Source: Zygnema cylindricum (lineage: Eukaryota; Streptophyta; Zygnematophyceae; Zygnematales; Zygnemataceae). Taken from it: a stretch of DNA of 61,211 nt. Numbering within the stretch: position 1 is the stretch's first letter; each line of letters begins with the position of its first letter. Location of the stretch: the NCBI GenBank assembly GCA_037447655.1, contig JBBHKE010003346.1, positions 1-61,211 on the forward strand, written 5' to 3'. The notes under the pieces were generated by a model. It ran no database searches, was not told where the DNA came from, and worked only from the letters and a program-made list of their open reading frames with translations. Below, piece by piece: positions 29,078-39,130 of the stretch. The position numbers were made by a program, and so were the translations under genes.

Positions 29078-30030
29078 ATGGAAGATGTGGGTTTAGCTTA
29101 TTGTTTTATGGCGGCAAAGGGGGAACCGCAAACTTTTCATAAAGCTTTGGAGGGTTCTAATTCTCATAAATGGAAAAAGGCAATAGAGTTAGAATATGAC
29201 TCACTAATGAAAAACAAAACTTGGACCTTAGTAGAACGCCCAGAAGAGAAAAATATTGTGGGGTCTTTAAGATTAACAGGAAATCAAATGGGTCAGTGGA
29301 AAGATATAAAGCGAGGTTAGTTTCTAAAGGGTACTCCTAAGAAGAGGGGGTTGATTATACTGAGACTTTCTCACCAGTAGTGAAGTTTAATTGTCTCAGA
29401 AGTTTAATAGCCTTAGGGGCATCAGAGGGAATGCAGATGCATCAACTATATATCAAAACTGCATTTCTTAATGGGGATTTAGAGGAAGAAGTCTACATGG
29501 AACAACCAGAGGGCATGATAGAACCAAGAAAAGAACACATGGTGTGTAAACTACACAAATCTATATATGGTCTAAAACAAAGTCCTAGGTGTTGGAATAT
29601 TAAACTTGACACCGAAATGAGAAAAGAGGGCTTTGAAAGATGTCACACAGATAGAGCGGTTTACACTATTGGGGAAGACAAAAACTTAGTGATTGTCTCA
29701 GTTTATGTCGATGACATGAGTGTGTTTGGTTATTTGTCAGCCGAGATTGAAAAGGTCAAACGGTTCTTGAACAACAAATTTGAGACGACCGACCTTGGAG
29801 AGTTAAGCTACCTTCTTGGTATAGAAATCAAAAACAATGTTTATACAGTCTCCATGAATCAACAGAAATATGTAGGAGAAGTTTTAAAACGCTTTGGTAT
29901 GGAAGATTCTATTCCCGTATCAACACCTGTAGACTCGAGTCAAAAGCTTACGAATGAAATGAGTCCTAAGTCAGAGTTTGAGAAAGAACAGATGAGGCAA
30001 GTCCCTTACAAACTGCAGTGGGTAGCTTGA
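29078..30030 (+). pseudogene. copia reverse transcriptase, frameshifted
   Basis: Signals in order are EPQTFHKALEGSNSHKWKKA and KNKTWTLVERP (first frame, to 29320), then in another frame MHQLYIKTAFLNGDLEEEVY, KSIYGLKQSPRCW and the catalytic YVDDM. A frameshift lies near 29270, an in-frame stop at about 29340, and another shift near 30015. The enzyme is not functional. Confidence 0.92.
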
Positions 30031-30806
30031 TGTACTTAATGGTTGACACACGCCCTGATTTAGCTGCAGCTGTAGGCTCAGTTGGTCAATTCATGCAGAA
30101 CCCAGGTCTAGAGCATTGGTATGCTGTTAAACGTATTTTACGTTATGTGAAAGGGACTATAAATTACGGTCTACAATTTTTGAAGAACACCGGAGACATT
30201 GATTTTTTCGGCTATGTTGATGCGGATTGGGGAGGCGACCTCGACACAAGGAGGAGCACTACCGGCTGGATTTTCACGTGTTCAGAAGGACCTATAAGTT
30301 GGAGTTCGAAACGCCAATCTTCTGTGGCGTTATCAAGCACGGAAGCGGAATACGTGGCGGCTACTCAAGCAGCAAAGGAAGCCATTTGGCTTCGCAATTT
30401 TTATTCTGAGATAGGGTTTGAACCCATAGAGGAAACATTGATTCTCACAGATAATCAGAGTAGCATTGCTTTGATGAAAAATCTAGTTTACCATGCAAGT
30501 ACAAAACATATAGACATTCAGACACATTTTGTGAGAGAACAAGTTGAAAAGAAAGTTTTGAAGTTTGAGTTTGTTAGTTCAGCTCAACAAGCAGCAGATG
30601 ACTTGACTAAGGCAGTTCCTCGAGATAAAATTGTTGTTTGTAATCAGCTCACAGGAGTTGGTCCTATTTTATTGAGAACAGTTGATAGCATGCAGAAAAT
30701 GACCCAGACAGGGGGTGTTAGAATTCTGTGTCCATTTCCTGCTGAGGACCAAATTGTCAAACTTAGTCAAAGTTACGTGAGAGAGAAGTTACGAGAAGTT
30801 ACCTGA
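30018..30806 (+). pseudogene. copia RNase H domain
   Basis: Conserved copia RNase H motifs are present: YVDADWGGD, SSKRQSSVALSSTEAEYVA, LTDNQSSIALMKN and KHIDIQTHFVRE, then AADDLTKAV. The frame is shifted relative to the reverse transcriptase. It runs on past the usual end until a stop at 30804-30806, just before the 3' LTR. Confidence 0.9.
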
Positions 30807-30848
30807 GAGAGAAGTCAAAGTGACGTGAGAATGAATCAACCGGAGTCA

Positions 30849-31376
30849 TGTTAGGTATATGTATGGTCGAATAAATGCGCTACAGTAAAGTACATGTTTG
30901 TAGACGTGAAGGTACATTTGCGTAGACGTCAAGTTAGATTGATTTAGACGTCAAGCATACTTTGCGTAGACGTCAAGTTTTGGTGAAACGTAGTCGTCTA
31001 CTTGTATTGTACGGCAAGTGAAGTCGTCGCAGATTTTGAGTTTGTTTCACGTAGCAAATTTTGACCGTTGATTTGATTACGTAGTTCACACGTTAGTAGT
31101 TTGTTTCTTTACGTGAAAGACAAGTAGCGTAGTACTTACGTCACCTACACATATAAAATGTACTCATGCTTGACATTGAAAATCAATCATCAATCGAATG
31201 ATTCTCTCCAATTTTTCCCTGCTACTAGTTTTGCACTGAGTGCTTATTCTGTCGCATAATCTATCTTCTTTCTTGTTCAGTAATTAAGCCTTGCTTTCTC
31301 ATATAGAGAATTGTTTTCCTTAGCTTCCTGTCTTGTAATTGGACGATCCTATGGCCACTTCTTCAAAATCTCAACA
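30849..31376 (+). repeat. 3' LTR of the copia element
   Basis: It starts TGTTAGGTATATG and ends TCTCAACA (TG...CA), 528 bp. The downstream flank AGATTTTCAGTCCG is satellite sequence. Confidence 0.88.
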
Positions 31377-32690
31377 AGATTTTCAGTCCGATTTCTTGTC
31401 TATTTTAAAACCGTTATCAAACCTTTTTTTCAGACCGTTAGTAAGAGAACGTGCCATTCACTTTTAGTCGTTTTTCAGACCGTTTTTTCAGTCCCTTATT
31501 AGACTGTTTTATATCGTTTTTCAGACCCTTTTTTTCTGAATGTTGTTTCAATCCGTTTTTACAATCCGTTTTTTGTCAGTATTTTAGTCCGTCTTTTCTA
31601 TGTGCTTTTAAACTGTTTTAGCCAGTTTTTTATACTGTTTCGAGATCGTTTTTAAACCGTTTTTTGGCCCGTTTATGTCATACCGTTTTTTAGACCTTTT
31701 TTTAGACCATTATTTAGACAATTTTTTTAATCCATTTTTCAGACCGTTTTTTCTGTCTGTTTTTCCAGTCCGTTTTTCAAGTTTGTTTTTCAGTTAGTTT
31801 TTCATTCCGTTTTATTTGTCCGGTTTTAAACCTTTTTTTAGACCGTTTTTTAGATCGTTTATTATATCGTTTTTCAGACCGATTTTTGGACCATTTTTCA
31901 GTCCGTTTTTTCCAAACTGTTTTTCAAACCGTTTTTAGACCTTTTTTAGACCATTTTTTCAGACCGTTTTTGTGGACCGTATTTTCGGACCGTTTTTTCA
32001 GTCATTTTTTTCAGTTCGTTTTTCCAGTCCTTTTTTTCAATCCGTTTTTTTGTCAGTTTTTCAGTCCGTTTTTTCTGTCCGTTTTTGAACCGTTTCAGAC
32101 CGTTTTTTCAGGTTGTTTTTCTAGCCATTTTTTCAGACCGTTTTTTCAGACCCTTTTTCAGTCCGTTTTTTTAGACCGTTTTCCAGACCGATTTTAGACC
32201 GTTTTTTCAAACCGTTTTTCATGGCCGTTTTACCACTTTTCCATACCGTGTTTTCAGTCCGTTTTTTACCATTTTTTCAGTCCGTTTTTTACCGTTTTTT
32301 CAAACCCTTTTTCAGTTCATTTTTAGACCATTTTTTCAGACCGTTTTTCCATGTTTTTCTGGCCGATTTTTCAAAACCGTTTTTTAAGACCGTTTTTTCA
32401 GACCCTTTTTTCAGACCGTTTGCTCGGTGTTTTTTCCAGATTGTTTTCCCAGGCAGTTTTTTCAGACCATTTTTAGACGGTTTTCAAATACCGTTTTTTC
32501 GGACCCTTTTTTCAGACCGTTTTTCCGGACCCTTTTTGAGACCGTTTTTTCAGACCGTTTTTTGAGTCGGTTTTTTCAGTCCGTTTCTCCAATCCGTTTT
32601 TTTTTGTCAGTTCTTCAGTCCGTTTTTTCTGTCCGTTTTTAGACCCTTTTTATAGATCGTCTTTTAAATCGTTTTTTCATACCGTTTTAC
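31377..32690. repeat. T-rich CCGTTTTT array, block 2 right part
   Basis: It matches block 1 from about 18296 onward. Its first about 140 bp repeat the last about 160 bp of the left part (26685-26848), so the two parts overlap instead of abutting. It fades out near 32690. Confidence 0.85.
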
Positions 32691-32694
32691 AGAA

Positions 32695-33085
32695 TTTTGA
32701 CACTGCAGATTTTTAGAGATTGAGATTTTAAAATATAGGAAAAGCAAAATTTTCAGATTTTGAATATGGTGGTTTGGAAATCTAAAACATTGATAATTTA
32801 AAAATTGAATTTTGAGAATTTTGACATTGCAGATTTTTAGAGATTGAGAATTGGTTAGTTAAGAATCTTAGAATTTCAGGATGTGAAATTGGTGATTTGG
32901 CAAGATACGAAGCATTGAGAATTTGAGAATTGAATCTTGAAGGTTTTGAATTTTGACATTGAAGATTTCGGAGATAAAAAATTGGTAAGCTAGGAATTTT
33001 ACAATTTTTAGAATGTGAAATTGGTGATTTGGCAAGATGTGCAAAATTGAGAATTTGGGAATTTAATTTTTAAAATTTTGATATT
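32695..33085. repeat. AT-rich tandem repeat, about 125 bp x3
   Basis: Three degenerate copies begin TTTTGACAYTGMAGATTT and share GAGATTGAGAATTGG and GAAATTGGTGATTTGG words. It directly follows the T-rich array but has a different composition, so it looks like a separate tandem repeat. Confidence 0.7.
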
Positions 33086-33484
33086 TAATTGATTATGTAT
33101 GTTGGTGAATTGAGGCATCAAAGACTTGTATGTTAATGCCTCTAAGCTGGACTAGAAATAGGACTAAGAAATATCAAATATGTCATAAATAACGCCATGT
33201 ACCGCCATGTAACGCCATGTAATGTATACGGAATCTGCGACAATATCTCATAATCGTCCAAAATTCAACTTATGCATTTGTTTTGCCCGACCTTATTTCA
33301 GATCGTTTGTAATATGGACTGAAAAGGCATTAAAGTAAAAAGGTACAGTCAAAAGAACATTCAGGACGGGTATGGGAGCATGGAACCCAAGTAAAACCCC
33401 CTTAAATTAGAAATAATCAAGGAAAAATTGCGATTTTTTACCGAAATCGGGGGAAAGGGGGTCCGCTGCACGTCCGGGGAATAA

Positions 33485-33694
33485 CACGTACAGCTGAGTG
33501 TATTGGCCGTACATTTTTCTGTACGGTCCGTACATTTATCGATATCGGTGATATCGCCGATAATAACCGATAAATATCGGTTATTTATCGGCGATAATAC
33601 CGATAATGATATATCGTACCAATATATTGATTATCAGGTACCCGAAAAAAGGTCCATATCGGTTATCGGCAAATCCTTACCAATACAAAACACT
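33485..33694. mobile_element. remnant related to the PRMT3-intron MITE
   Basis: Dense GATATCGG/CCGATA palindromic sequence and a right end CCAATACAAAACACTA resemble the element at 11097-11493 (right end CGATACCCAACACTA). It also shares GTCCGTACATT-type internal words. No matching left terminal repeat was found, so it is probably truncated. Confidence 0.5.
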
Positions 33695-34594
33695 AGCAAT
33701 TAGAACTTCCTTGAAAGTTTGTCGCAAAAGAGGGACGCTGGGTGGTTAAGCTTTGGAAAAACCTTAAAAAAACCAAAAAAGCTTGGTCCTTTGGTCCAAA
33801 AAAACTCAATATACTCAAGAAAAACCGTTAGGAAACTCAAAAAATGGTTACAAAACCTCTCATGAAAAACGCAGAAAGCTTTCTTAAACCTCATTCTGTT
33901 AACGACAGTTACAAATATTTGATATGAGCCAAAAAAGGTTCTAATTTTTGTTAAGTAACAAAATAACTCATTGAGATGAAAAGTTTATGTTTTTTTCATG
34001 TTGTGACTTACATTTTAGTTTTTGGATTTAATGACGAGTAGATTGTGACATATTATTATAAGTATATGATTGTTGACAATTGGACGACAAATCCGGACGC
34101 GGAGGAAACGGCCACCGGACAGTTCAAATAATGTCAATAATATTCTGGACGTAAGTATCTTGTCGGTAAAAAACTTAACAAAAAAAGAAAAAAGGGAAAC
34201 AAACAAAAACAGAGTGGAAGAAACATAGTGAACAAAGGAGAGTGAGAAGTGGGAAATGAATGTCGATGGTCTTGTCTGTGAGGATCTTGTCTTTAATGAT
34301 TTTGTCTTTAAGGATCTTGACATGTATCACTTGTCTTGTCTTGTCCCGTCTCATTATTTTGTCTTGTTTTGTCTTATTTTGTCCTATCTGTTTTCTTCTT
34401 GTATGTTTTTGTCCTTTTCAGCAGTTTGATTTTTAGAAGTGTTGAAGCACCACAAAATAAATATAATTATTATTGACATTTTTTCTCTTAACGATAGTTC
34501 TGTCAACGGTTCAAGACCACGCGTGTTTCAGAACTGAAATAGACTTAATAGCACGAATACAAACCCCACGTTAATAGTTTTTTTTCCCTAACAG

Positions 34595-34705
34595 CGATTC
34601 ACGGTTAGCTGTGGAAGCCATGAGAAGTCACCTTTCATCATCACCACCTCCACATTTTGCGCAATTCCAGTCTCCAGCTGAAGTCAAGAAACTTCTTTGT
34701 CACAG
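34595..34705 (+). pseudogene. isolated exon-like segment
   Basis: A strong polypyrimidine tract plus AG (TTTTTTTTCCCTAACAG) precedes 111 nt that are open in one frame and end at a good donor (CACAG followed by GTCG). The frame reads DSRLAVEAMRSHLSSSPPPH and continues AQFQSPAEVKKLLCH. I do not recognise the family and see no partner exons nearby. It may be a captured gene fragment, a piece of an unrecognised gene, or chance. Confidence 0.3.
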
Positions 34706-35604
34706 GTCGTCCAAATTCAAGTTATTTTGGCAGTGAGGAAAGTAAGTCTCAGTACGTTGTGTGACTGCCATGCTCGGTAGTATTTATTGTATGGGATTCC
34801 TAAGTTCTATCCCGTGTTGCAAGGATGTAATCCGGTCAAAGTCTGCCATTTCCAGCAGCAGTACTTCATAAACATAGGACAGCGTGGTCTCATATAGACA
34901 GTAAGGTATTGGCTTCCAGGTTTGAATGTGTGCATTTTAGTTGCTATTTTGGCCTCGTACTTTTTGTTTTGAGTGCGTAATTTCTCATGTCCTACTGCTG
35001 CCAGGACTAGGAACGACGTCTCAAGACTCCTCTCCTCCCCTTATATACAATATTATTATATAATATATATAATTGTACATATATATAAACACTGGGAATA
35101 GTACAGTGGGAACTGCCTTGACCACTGAGAGCCCCCCGATTCTCGCGGTGGAGATGTGCCGAGAGCATCTGGCCGTCCAGTAGCATTCTTGAATCGTTTC
35201 TACCCCGTGCCCTCTCACATCTTCTGAGTCCTCCCTTTTTTTCTCCTTCGCGCAGATTTTTTCACTTTACCACATTGCCTTTCTTTTCTGTTTTGCCCTT
35301 TTCCTCCCTTTTGAAAGCTTTAATGGCGGGCATTTCCAATGGAGTGTGTCGTGACGCTCCCTGTTTTCTATCCGTGCTTGTGGTGCGAGTGCGTCTGTTT
35401 ATCTCGCGAAAAAACTGATGATTTACATAAAACATCAACCTTATCCTTGTACGGAAAATGCACATCTTGTTGCAATAGTACGGATGTTTTTGTGCAAAAC
35501 TCTTCAACGGTTCTAAGCATCCTGGAGAAACGTTTGGCATTGGAAAAGTGATGCATGCTGACAAAGAAACATAATGGAGAGCTAGCTTCACTCATGTGCT
35601 TTTA

Positions 35605-35660
35605 CTCTCTCTTCTCTCTCTCTCTCTCTCTCTCTCGCTCTCTTTTCTTCTTCTTCTTCT
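35605..35660. repeat. (TC)n microsatellite
   Basis: TCTCTCTC runs, then TCTTCTTCTTCT. Confidence 0.8.
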
Positions 35661-35789
35661 CCCTCTTTTCCATACCATTCCCGTTGTCAGTTTTTCTCTC
35701 TCAGGCTAGAGACAGCGAACCACAGGACAGATGAAAACCGAAAAAAATAAAGAGTGAAAGCTTGCCGCACAATCTGGAAGCGTGCTTTT

Positions 35790-36932
35790 GGAAGCTCCCA
35801 TGTACATGTAACTTAGCGAACTTACTTTGTATTTTAGCGCGGTTCCGCCGGACCCGGTTTTCAAGTGTCCCTATGTGTAAGAACATAACCGTAACTTACG
35901 TTTGTGACGATTGTATACGTCGACAATACCTGTGATGGCTGTCAACCATAGTCTTAAAGTAGGTGAAAGTCCCCCATACAATATTCGTATTGTACGTAAA
36001 TTTGACAATATTACCTTAAGACCCATATTGTATTGGTTGCAAAATGAAATAAAATAGTAACAGGGTTGAGTTGCACATCGATCGATAGAGAATTAAATGT
36101 CATGTCTAAATTTTGAAAAACATTTGGACAAAAAAATATTTTTCTGTGAGTTTTGAGGTACTTTTTATTTAAACTTTCAGATTTGGACGATCGGACGGTC
36201 GCTGATCAAAGTAGCGATCTAAGAAGATCACATGGAAAGCCCATAACACAACTTACGCTAAAGGCAGCCTATTTAAGGCCTACGAAAAAACGCCTACTTT
36301 TGAACTGGAATGTCAACGTCTACAATCTGTGTTGTCGCACTTTTTTTTTTGAACTGCTTCTGACGTCGCATGTCTTACCGTGACATTGTAGACGTACTGC
36401 AATATAGCCTCTACAGTTTCACGGTTGAAGAAGATGCGCTTTGCCTTCGCGTCTCCTGTCCGGTTAACGTGAAATGGCATCGAAATTTCGAGACCCTTGC
36501 AAAAAAAAAATCCGTACTGAACGAAAACGGACAAAACCAAACAAATTGTGTACTTTTTTCCGTCATATTGAACACAAACGGACAAAACATGGCGAATTCT
36601 GTACTTTTCTTTGTCCTTGGAAATCGTATGAAAAAATTTCGAAAAGTACGGCACGTGCGAATATATGTTCCTATTTGTTTATCGAAAACACCAAGTTTTA
36701 AAACACATCGCGCATGTGTTTCAAACATAAGTTTGAAGCTGACGTTTTTTGTCGTGGAAGTGGGTCGAAAAACACAAGACGACAAATTTTCGTACATCCT
36801 AAGTTGGAGGATGACGCAAATTGTACTCTACAAAATTGAGATTCTTTCGTACGGTTGCAACTTTGGCAGTACGGCGCTAAGTTTTAAAGGAAAACGACAG
36901 AAAAAAACCGTTATGCACATGGGGACATACCC
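35790..36932 (+). mobile_element. Harbinger-type MITE family member with a nested insertion
   Basis: Its right end is ...CACATGGGGACATACCC. The left end is degraded (GGAAGCTCCCATGTAC). The interior (TTAGCGCGGTTCCGCCGGAC; CCTGTCCGGTTAACGTG; GTACGGCGCTAAGTTTTA) is shared with the elements at 24982, 36936 and 53710. It is longer than its relatives because of a 364-bp insertion at 35947-36310. A 250-aa frame (36370-37122) running through it is not intact in other copies. Confidence 0.75.
35947..36310. mobile_element. nested 364-bp element with a 7-bp target duplication
   Basis: This insertion is flanked by TGTCAAC (35940-35946 and 36311-36317). Related elements lack it: at this place they run directly from the GACGG..GT region into AACGTCTACAATCTG. 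The ends CATAGTCTTAAAGTAGG and, inverted, CCAGTTCAAAAGTAGG are similar. A 7-8 bp duplication suggests a hAT-type element. Confidence 0.65.
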
Positions 36933-36935
36933 TAA

Positions 36936-37714
36936 GGGTATGTCCCCATGTACTAGTAACTTAGCGAACTTACTTTGTATTTTAGCGCGGATCCGCCAAA
37001 CCCGGTTTTCAAGTGTCCTTATGTCTGTAAAGACGAAATCGTATCTTACGCTTGTGACGATTGTATATGTCGACAATACTTGTGACGGTTGTGAACGTCT
37101 ACAATCTGTGGTCGCACGTTAGTTTTTGGAACTGCTTTGTGACGTCGCATGTCTTACCGTGAGATTTTAGACGTACCGCCTTCCAGCTTGTGCGGTTTCA
37201 CGGTTGAAGAATATGCGCTTTGCCTTCGCGTCGTCTGTCCGGTCGACGTGAAATGACATCGGAATTTCGAGACCCCTGCAAAAAAAAAATCGTACTGCAT
37301 GAAAACGGACAAAACCAAACAAATTGTGTAATTTTTCTTCGTCGTATTCGAAGGCAAACAGACAAAACATAGCGAAATCTGTAATTTTTTTGTCCTTGGA
37401 AATCGTATGAAATTTTTTGAAAATTCCGGTACGTGCGAATATATGTTCCTATTTTTTTTTGGGAAATACCTAGTTTTAAAACACATCGCGCATGTGTTTT
37501 AAACGTAAGGTTGAAGATGACATTTTTTGTCGTGGAAGTGGGTCGAAAAACACAAGACGACAAATTTGCGTACATTCTAGTTTCGAGGATGACGCAAATT
37601 GTCTCTACAAATTTGCGATTCCTTTGTACGGTTGCAACTTAGGCAGTACGGCGCTAAGTTTTACAGGAAAACGACAGAAAAAAACCCTTACTTTATGCGC
37701 ATGGGGAAATACCC
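36936..37714 (+). mobile_element. Harbinger-type MITE family member
   Basis: It starts GGGTATGTCCCCATGTAC and ends GCGCATGGGGAAATACCC. It is separated from the preceding element only by TAA (36933-36935). It is about 780 bp long and has stops in all frames. Confidence 0.78.
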
Positions 37715-38256
37715 CAACTCAAGTTCGCGACAGTACAGGTTTGCTACAGTAAGGATAAAGCGCCCGTAGTCTTTTTTCATGGTGTACGGAACAAGGAGGT
37801 ACAATACTGTAGCTGTTTCTTGGCTGCTAGCCAACGTTTATGCGTGATGAAAAAAGGAGAAGGCACGTGTCGAGGCTAGGTCCAAAAGCGGGCTAGAGAT
37901 TGAAGGAAACAGTCTCTAGTTACCGTTAGATAGGCTTTTAAGATTGAGTTGTTTTTTTTATGCCGTGTACTAAATGTACAGGAAAAGTACACATGTAATG
38001 GCAGAAAGATGCAAGGTGCAAAAACTTTGAGATGACGCTAAACAATGTGGACTACATCAGTACGATACTTTTGACTTCTAAAAACTAACATGTTTACCTC
38101 ACGACCGGCTAAACCTTTACTCTGGGAGTCGGATATTACCAAAGTTGAAATGAAAACAGGTGGAACTGAGACATAGAAATAGGGAAGTCCAGCGCAGCGC
38201 GAGGCCCTTTCTCACACGAAAATAGTAAAAAACTGATAAAAGTAAAATACAGCTGA
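37715..38256. other. spacer between two MITEs
   Basis: No gene or repeat is recognised; AT-rich with several GTAC words. Confidence 0.4.
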
Positions 38257-39127
38257 GGGTACGTCCCCATGTATTAAAGTATCGACTTTAATCTGTCGTT
38301 TTCACCCAAAACGCTGTTTCGTACGAGATAAACTTTAGCCGTACAAAAAAATCAATTACTTAAAAGTACAGCAAACTTCAAGTCGATACTTTGAATGTAC
38401 TTCATGTTTGTCGCCATGTGAACGCATTTTGGCGTTTTCCTTTTTTCGACCCCCGGGCAAGAGGATCCAACCCGTCAAAAAACTTCATCAAAAATCACCT
38501 CGCGACCTGATTTCAGGGAAAGTACCGCCCAAAGAACGAATGAAAAATAATCAACGCACGCGCCACACGAGTAGGAAAATTTTAGGACAAGGGAGAGTAT
38601 GCATGTATGGAAAAGACGAGGATGTACGGAAAAAAGTCTGCAAGGGTCTCGGACCTTCAATTTCATTCATGGGTCCTCGATAGAATTTTGCATCGTTGTC
38701 TCCCCTCTCCTCTCACACTATCACTTTTATCTCTCACTCTTTAGAATGAGGCACGACTGAAAAATAATTATTTTGACTACTTTTATGTATATTTTTATGG
38801 CAAGTAGAGCGAAAAAAGTAGAGAAAACGAAAGTGGGTATCCATGGCCGAAAGTTCTTGAATCTGTGACGTTACAAAACCCTAAACATCTGCCATGTCAC
38901 AAAATTATAAAAATGTAGACGTCTACGACTGTCGCTATTTTTGTTGGCGTCACCAATTTTGTAGTCGTCGTCAACCGTCACAAAGTTGTACCTACGTCTA
39001 CAACCGTCACATGTCAAAGTTCCGATTTCATTTTCGCACACATAGTGACGCTTTTCAAAGTAGTACGGAACACTTCACTACAGTCCAAAGTACTTTTTCA
39101 AAGTATCGCTTACATGGGGACGTACCC
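38257..39127. mobile_element. MITE with TGA target duplication
   Basis: Terminal inverted repeats GGGTACGTCCCCATGTA / TACATGGGGACGTACCC are flanked by TGA (38254-38256 and 39128-39130); length 871 bp. The interior differs from the 36-kb elements but matches the element at 45780-46771 (TCACCTCGCGA; GGCAAGTAGAGYGA; CCATGGC.GAAAGTT). Near the right end are repeated GTAGACGTCTAC and AACCGTCACA words that resemble subterminal transposase sites. Confidence 0.85.
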
Positions 39128-39130
39128 TGA

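Larger units (their letters stand above)
26849..31376 (+). mobile_element. degenerate Ty1/copia LTR retrotransposon
   Basis: LTRs of about 530-580 bp flank gag and pol remnants in the order gag, protease, GAG-pre-integrase, reverse transcriptase, RNase H, which is the copia order. The 5' LTR (26849-27425) lacks the first about 27 bp present in the 3' LTR (30849-31376). The primer binding site TGGTATCGGAGC is at 27426-27437. All reading frames are broken by stops or shifts, and the integrase core is missing. By eye the LTRs differ at about ten positions in the first 380 bp, so the insertion is fairly young. It splits satellite block 2. Confidence 0.93.
33695..35789. other. intergenic region with low-complexity patches
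   Basis: No gene is supported apart from one isolated exon-like segment (34595-34705). A TTGTCT-rich tract is at 34265-34400, an AT-rich (TATA)n patch at 35040-35090 and a (TC)n run at 35605-35660. Confidence 0.5.

Noticed and set aside
17450-32690. CRISPR-like array
   Set aside because: The spacing is irregular, the repeats are short and degenerate, there are no unique spacers, and the genome is clearly eukaryotic.
36370-37122. 250-aa ORF as a possible gene
   Set aside because: It runs across two separate MITEs and through their terminal palindrome, and the same region has stops in the sister element.
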